Origin: Prevotellaceae bacterium
GTDB lineage: Bacteria; Bacteroidota; Bacteroidia; Bacteroidales; UBA932
Direction: 5' to 3'
Assembly (NCBI GenBank): GCA_031258755.1
Contig: JAIRMK010000190.1
Span: 1-10,345, forward strand
Length of the DNA stretch: 10,345 bases
In this document: positions 9,001 to 10,345 of the stretch, piece after piece
Layout: each line of letters opens with the position of its first letter
Position numbering within the stretch: position 1 is the first letter of the stretch
Program-made: the position numbers and the translations under genes
Notes under the pieces: model-generated
The model's input: the letters and a program-made list of their open reading frames with translations, nothing else
Told to the model about the DNA's origin: nothing
The model's database searches: none

Positions 9001-9220
9001 TGAACACGAGAGTCGCATCGCCCTCCACGTTAATGGTGTAGCGGCCATTGGCGTCCGTCGCGGATGACACGTTAGCGCCTTTTACCACCACCGACACGCC
9101 CGGCAAAGGCTGCCCGTCGGCGGCATCGGTTACCACTCCCGACACTTGTACAGACTGTGCAGAAAGCACGCTTGTGCCTGCAAAAACCATACATACTAAA
9201 AATACTCTGATTTTTCTCAT
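6014..9220 (-). CDS. SusC/RagA-family TonB-dependent outer-membrane transporter
   Basis: This encodes 1068 residues, typical for the family. A signal peptide is probably cleaved after SVLSA (A21). Residues 24-97 are the carboxypeptidase D regulatory-like beta-sandwich (VSGVVTDAADGQPLPGVSV, FIGMKTQE). The TonB box lies at about 103-111 (EDVVVVAYG), followed by the family signature TTKERFTGSV. Residues 115-230 are the plug, with VRIRGFGS (164-171), PLYVIDGVPYDG (178-189) and the SusC hallmark LKDASASAIYGARGANGVIL (205-224). The remainder is a 22-strand-type barrel ending in a C-terminal Phe (GGMTIKF), the usual outer-membrane insertion signal. There is no N-terminal STN domain, so direct signalling to an anti-sigma factor is not expected. 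The protein should import oligomers energised by TonB-ExbBD, with the SusD-like product as its lid. It is the first gene of the operon and is preceded by about 360 bases of mostly non-coding DNA. Confidence 0.97.
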   Translation of the reverse strand: MRKIRVFLVCMVFAGTSVLSAQSVQVSGVVTDAADGQPLPGVSVVVKGANVSSATDANGRYTINVEGDATLVFTFIGMKTQEEAVGGRTVINVALEAEIKRLEDVVVVAYGTTTKERFTGSVATIKNDKIVQRQTSNVTQALSGQVAGVQTFSANGQPGTAATVRIRGFGSMSASNSPLYVIDGVPYDGTLSSINNADIESLSVLKDASASAIYGARGANGVILVTTKKGKTGEAVVTVDARVGSNSRAIPSYEVMTDPAMYYETFYKALYNSKVQAGSGIAEAHTYARNALLNADAGGLGYQVYTVPVGEYLIGANGKLNPKATLGYYDGEYYYTPDNWYDELFNRGNLRQEYNVSVSGATEKLRYYLSAGHLDDSGIIDGSSFSRWTTALNADYQAKKWLKVGTNLSYTNYNSKAPGGQTEWGNSGNLFYLSSLMAPIYPMYVRNADGSIKTDANGYTVYDFGSTTNQTRKFMPMANPAITLKLDKNNACTDVVTNKWFAIIDILEGLQFTSNIGLNVRNQRSSALSNMFYGAAVSAGGYVGVRHGQDIGLNQQYLLTYKRGFGAHNLDILAGYESYEYTVKGLSGSNKQLYNPDIAELNNTIFDIPSVSSNTSHYVTKGFLSRVQYDFHEKIFLSASYRRDASSRFAPEHRWGNFGSFGAAWNINKEEFFKDLNAGWIDLLKLKASYGIQGNDDLGNNYAYLDQYSVSNNGAGDFALTLSYKGNREITWETSYSFNTGIEFELFDQKLNGAVEYFNRKTVDLLYNQPVPLSLGYSSIPMNVGTIVNQGVELDINANILKTENIQWDVNLNATSLSNKITDLHENVRETGIKGSVRIYKVGGSLYNIFLREYAGVDPASGKVLYYKVDENNHYVLDTNGNKTTTDSYDDTYQVDLGNSLPWLFGGFGTTVDLFGFDISLAFSYQLGGKTFDMSYQQLMHTGYSSNAGANWHKDILNAWTPENPNTDVPRLNSSDNSDQQHSSRFLVSSDYLSLNNITVGYTFPQKWVKPLKISSLRVYFTADNVALLTARKGLDPRQSAGVASWDSVSSHIYTALRTISGGMTIKF

Positions 9221-9261
9221 AGAAATAATTTGAAGGTTAATAATATATAGGTTTCTTCAGG

Positions 9262-9269
9262 CAAATTTG
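9262..9269 (-). promoter_or_regulatory. Candidate -7 box for the susC operon (proximal)
   Basis: CAAATTTG matches the Bacteroidota -7 consensus TAnnTTTG at every fixed position except the first. A start a few bases downstream would give a leader of roughly 40-50 bases before the susC-like ATG. No clear TTTG -33 box stands at the expected distance; TTAG is the nearest. The same bases form a palindrome, so they could equally be an operator half or chance in AT-rich DNA. Confidence 0.22.
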
Positions 9270-9343
9270 CTTACATTCTCACATCATACTAATTTTTAAA
9301 ATAATATTATAGCATATATCAATTACCATACAAAAAGCGGGCC

Positions 9344-9395
9344 AAATAAGTTTTCCGGCACGGAATGATGCGCCCGTCAGGCACTTAAATAAGTT
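9344..9395. repeat. AAATAAGTT direct repeat pair upstream of susC
   Basis: Two identical 9-base copies at 9344-9352 and 9387-9395 start 43 bases apart, close to four helical turns. The second lies inside the imperfect palindrome ACTTAAATAAGT (9383-9394). The spacing would place them on the same face of the helix, as for a regulator binding site. Chance is quite possible for 9 bases in AT-rich DNA. Confidence 0.35.
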
Positions 9396-9399
9396 CCTG

Positions 9400-9407
9400 C
9401 AAAGATG
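9400..9407 (-). promoter_or_regulatory. Candidate -7 box for the susC operon (distal)
   Basis: On the minus strand CATCTTTG, followed by CAGG, matches TAnnTTTG except at the first base. It would give a long leader of about 175 bases, within which the AAATAAGTT repeats and the two AT-rich palindromes would be transcribed. I do not see a good -33 element. This is an alternative to the proximal candidate, not an addition to it. Confidence 0.22.
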
Positions 9408-9433
9408 CGGAATATCCTGAATGGGAGGATTTG

Positions 9434-9441
9434 TAACTTTG
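9434..9441 (+). promoter_or_regulatory. Candidate Bacteroidota -7 box on the plus strand
   Basis: TAACTTTG is a full match to TAnnTTTG and is preceded directly by TTTG. It points rightward, away from susC, and lies 24 bases before the ATG of the 42-codon ORF at 9466. No good -33 box is seen about 20 bases upstream. If active, it makes either a small mRNA or an RNA running antisense into the 3' end of the PorP/SprF-like gene. Confidence 0.35.
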
Positions 9442-9465
9442 TGGTTGGTAAAGTGGTGTTAATGG

Positions 9466-9594
9466 ATGAAAGTTAACTATGTCGAATGGAGAATTTCTCC
9501 GGAGGGCATTAGCGCGTTTAAGAAACTTATCAGCAAATCGGGGCGCTTGCCGAAGATACGTTTAAACGTCAAATGGTTAACTCTTAGTGCTTAA
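9466..9594 (+). CDS. Possible small protein of 42 residues (unrecognised)
   Basis: ATG at 9466, TAA at 9592-9594. The product starts MKVNYVEWRISPEGISAF and ends KWLTLSA. It is basic, with no signal peptide or membrane segment. Its last 11 bases overlap the end of the convergent PorP/SprF-like gene. In its favour are a full-consensus -7 box 24 bases upstream and a non-repetitive, protein-like composition. Against it are its shortness, lack of any family I recognise, and position in a gap that must also serve regulation. It could be the remnant of a longer gene truncated at its 3' side. I treat it as a candidate only. Confidence 0.3.
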   Translation: MKVNYVEWRISPEGISAFKKLISKSGRLPKIRLNVKWLTLSA

Positions 9595-10345
9595 CTCGTC
9601 CGCCCCACGCAAAGCGCACGACGATGAAGTGCGAGGAGCCGGCATGGTATTCGGAGCCCGTCTCCTGCGAGAACTGATACCGCAACGACAGTTTCTTCGT
9701 TACTGCTGCGCCCACCGACAATTGCAGTTGCGAGGGGGATGCCCAGCCCGCCCCCGCTTCCATCCGCCCGGCATACGCGGCCGTGAGCATAAAGGCATAA
9801 CCCGCCTCGGTGGCGCCCGACAATTGCAGTAATGCCGAAGGCGACAAACTTATTTTGTCCGTCACGGCGAAGCGGTAGCCGCCGGTGAAACAGTACTGCA
9901 GGCGTGCGACGTCCATGCTGTTGCTCAGGCCGTTTTCTTTGATCTCGTTGGTCAGCAGTTGCGGGATGGACACTCCGGCGTAGAACTTTTCGCCGGCGTA
10001 GTACACGCCAAAGCCGGCATTAAAGCCGAACCGGCTGCCCAGCGGATCAGTGAACGTTTTATCATTTTCAGTGTCGCTCAGGTCGGTGATGCGGCCTTCC
10101 TGCATCGTCAGGGCCGACAGGCTCAGGCCGAAGGACAGGAAGTTGTTTTTAAGGCGTATGCTATGCGCATACACTACTCCCACTTGCAGGTTATGGGTTA
10201 CGCCGAGAGCGTCGTTGTGCACCCAGGCGCCCAGGCCGCTGTGTTGTGCAATGGGCATCCGGTATTGCAGCAGTTCCGAGAGCGGCGCGCCTTCAAAGCC
10301 CAGCCATTGTTTGTGGGCGCTTAGGCTGAGTTGGCTTTGTGTGGC
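9584..10345 (-). CDS. PorP/SprF-family outer-membrane protein linked to type IX secretion, 5' end cut by window edge
   Basis: The frame is open to the right edge, giving 253 visible residues. The internal Met at 10258 is not the start, because family sequence continues upstream of it. The first visible part, HKQWLGFEGAP, is the conserved N-terminal PorP/SprF motif. It is followed by PIAQHSGLGAWVHNDALG and by alternating amphipathic strands of a beta-barrel (YAHSIRLKNNFLSFGLSLSA, FGFNAGFGVYYAGEKFYAGV), with SIPQLL after the middle strands, and late strands LSLRYQFSQETG and SHFIVVRFAWGG. Relatives are usually somewhat over 300 residues, so the signal peptide and first strand are probably missing. 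SprF-like proteins assist secretion or surface attachment of T9SS cargo with type B C-terminal domains, and their genes commonly follow the cargo gene. That cargo gene may lie just outside on the right. The gene stops about 360 bases before susC and is probably a separate unit. Confidence 0.9.
   Translation of the reverse strand, partial: ATQSQLSLSAHKQWLGFEGAPLSELLQYRMPIAQHSGLGAWVHNDALGVTHNLQVGVVYAHSIRLKNNFLSFGLSLSALTMQEGRITDLSDTENDKTFTDPLGSRFGFNAGFGVYYAGEKFYAGVSIPQLLTNEIKENGLSNSMDVARLQYCFTGGYRFAVTDKISLSPSALLQLSGATEAGYAFMLTAAYAGRMEAGAGWASPSQLQLSVGAAVTKKLSLRYQFSQETGSEYHAGSSHFIVVRFAWGGRVKH

Larger units (their letters stand above)
9221..9583. other. Intergenic region upstream of the susC-like gene, AT-rich and rich in short palindromes
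   Basis: No long ORF fits here. Visible elements include a palindrome GCAAATTTGC at 9261-9270, a palindrome ATAATATTAT at 9301-9310, a direct repeat AAATAAGTT at 9344-9352 and 9387-9395, an inverted repeat GGAGAA-T-TTCTCC at 9488-9500, and a palindrome ACGTTTAAACGT at 9558-9569. The region must hold the operon promoter unless transcription reads through from the PorP/SprF-like gene. I see no convincing intrinsic terminator after that gene. A short plus-strand ORF (9466-9594) lies in its right-hand part. Confidence 0.7.

Noticed and set aside
2169..9220. Classical polysaccharide utilisation locus
   Set aside because: SusCD alone does not show a glycan substrate, and no carbohydrate-active enzyme or PUL regulator (hybrid two-component system, SusR, ECF/anti-sigma) is visible in the window.
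9434..9594. DonS-type antisense RNA controlling the susC mRNA
   Set aside because: The candidate plus-strand promoter points away from susC, so its transcript would not pair with the susC leader. It could only overlap the PorP/SprF-like 3' end.
9584..10258. ATG at 10258 as the start of the PorP/SprF-like gene
   Set aside because: The frame continues upstream to the window edge with the conserved HKQWLGFEGAP motif, so this Met is internal and the gene is cut by the window.

Overview
The window looks like chromosomal DNA of a member of the Bacteroidota. It carries a SusC/SusD outer-membrane pair, three SPII (lipoprotein) signal peptides, a secreted subtilase ending in a type B sorting domain of the type IX secretion system (T9SS), and a PorP/SprF-family protein. 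SusCD pairs and the T9SS are hallmarks of this phylum. I cannot place the organism more finely. I see no tRNA, rRNA, insertion sequence, CRISPR array or phage gene.

Layout: every confident gene is on the minus strand, so transcription runs right to left. At the right edge (10345 to 9584) is the 3' part of a PorP/SprF-like gene. An AT-rich non-coding stretch of about 360 bases follows (9221-9583), with several short palindromes, promoter-like boxes and a possible 42-codon ORF on the plus strand. Then come susC-like (9220-6014), susD-like (5989-4355), a Calx-beta-like lipoprotein gene (4335-3418) and an FN3-like lipoprotein gene (3389-2169). Gaps of 24, 19 and 28 bases separate these four, so they very probably form one operon. 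A hairpin at 2121-2151 separates them from the subtilase gene, which starts at 2084 and runs off the left edge.

How the parts may work together: SusC is a TonB-dependent outer-membrane transporter and SusD its surface lid lipoprotein. The two further lipoproteins occupy the position of SusE/SusF-like accessory surface binding proteins. No glycoside hydrolase or polysaccharide lyase is present. The only degradative enzyme is the subtilisin-family protease, which appears to be exported by the T9SS. The simplest hypothesis is therefore a locus for capture and import of peptides or protein fragments, comparable in logic to RagAB, rather than a classical polysaccharide utilisation locus. This is inference: the substrate cannot be read from the sequence, and the protease may belong to a separate transcription unit.

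The individual families are known. The features most worth a second look are the protease-SusCD association, the T9SS cargo and PorP/SprF gene flanking the same operon, the exact 25-base repeat inside the FN3 lipoprotein gene, and the structured intergenic region with its small ORF.
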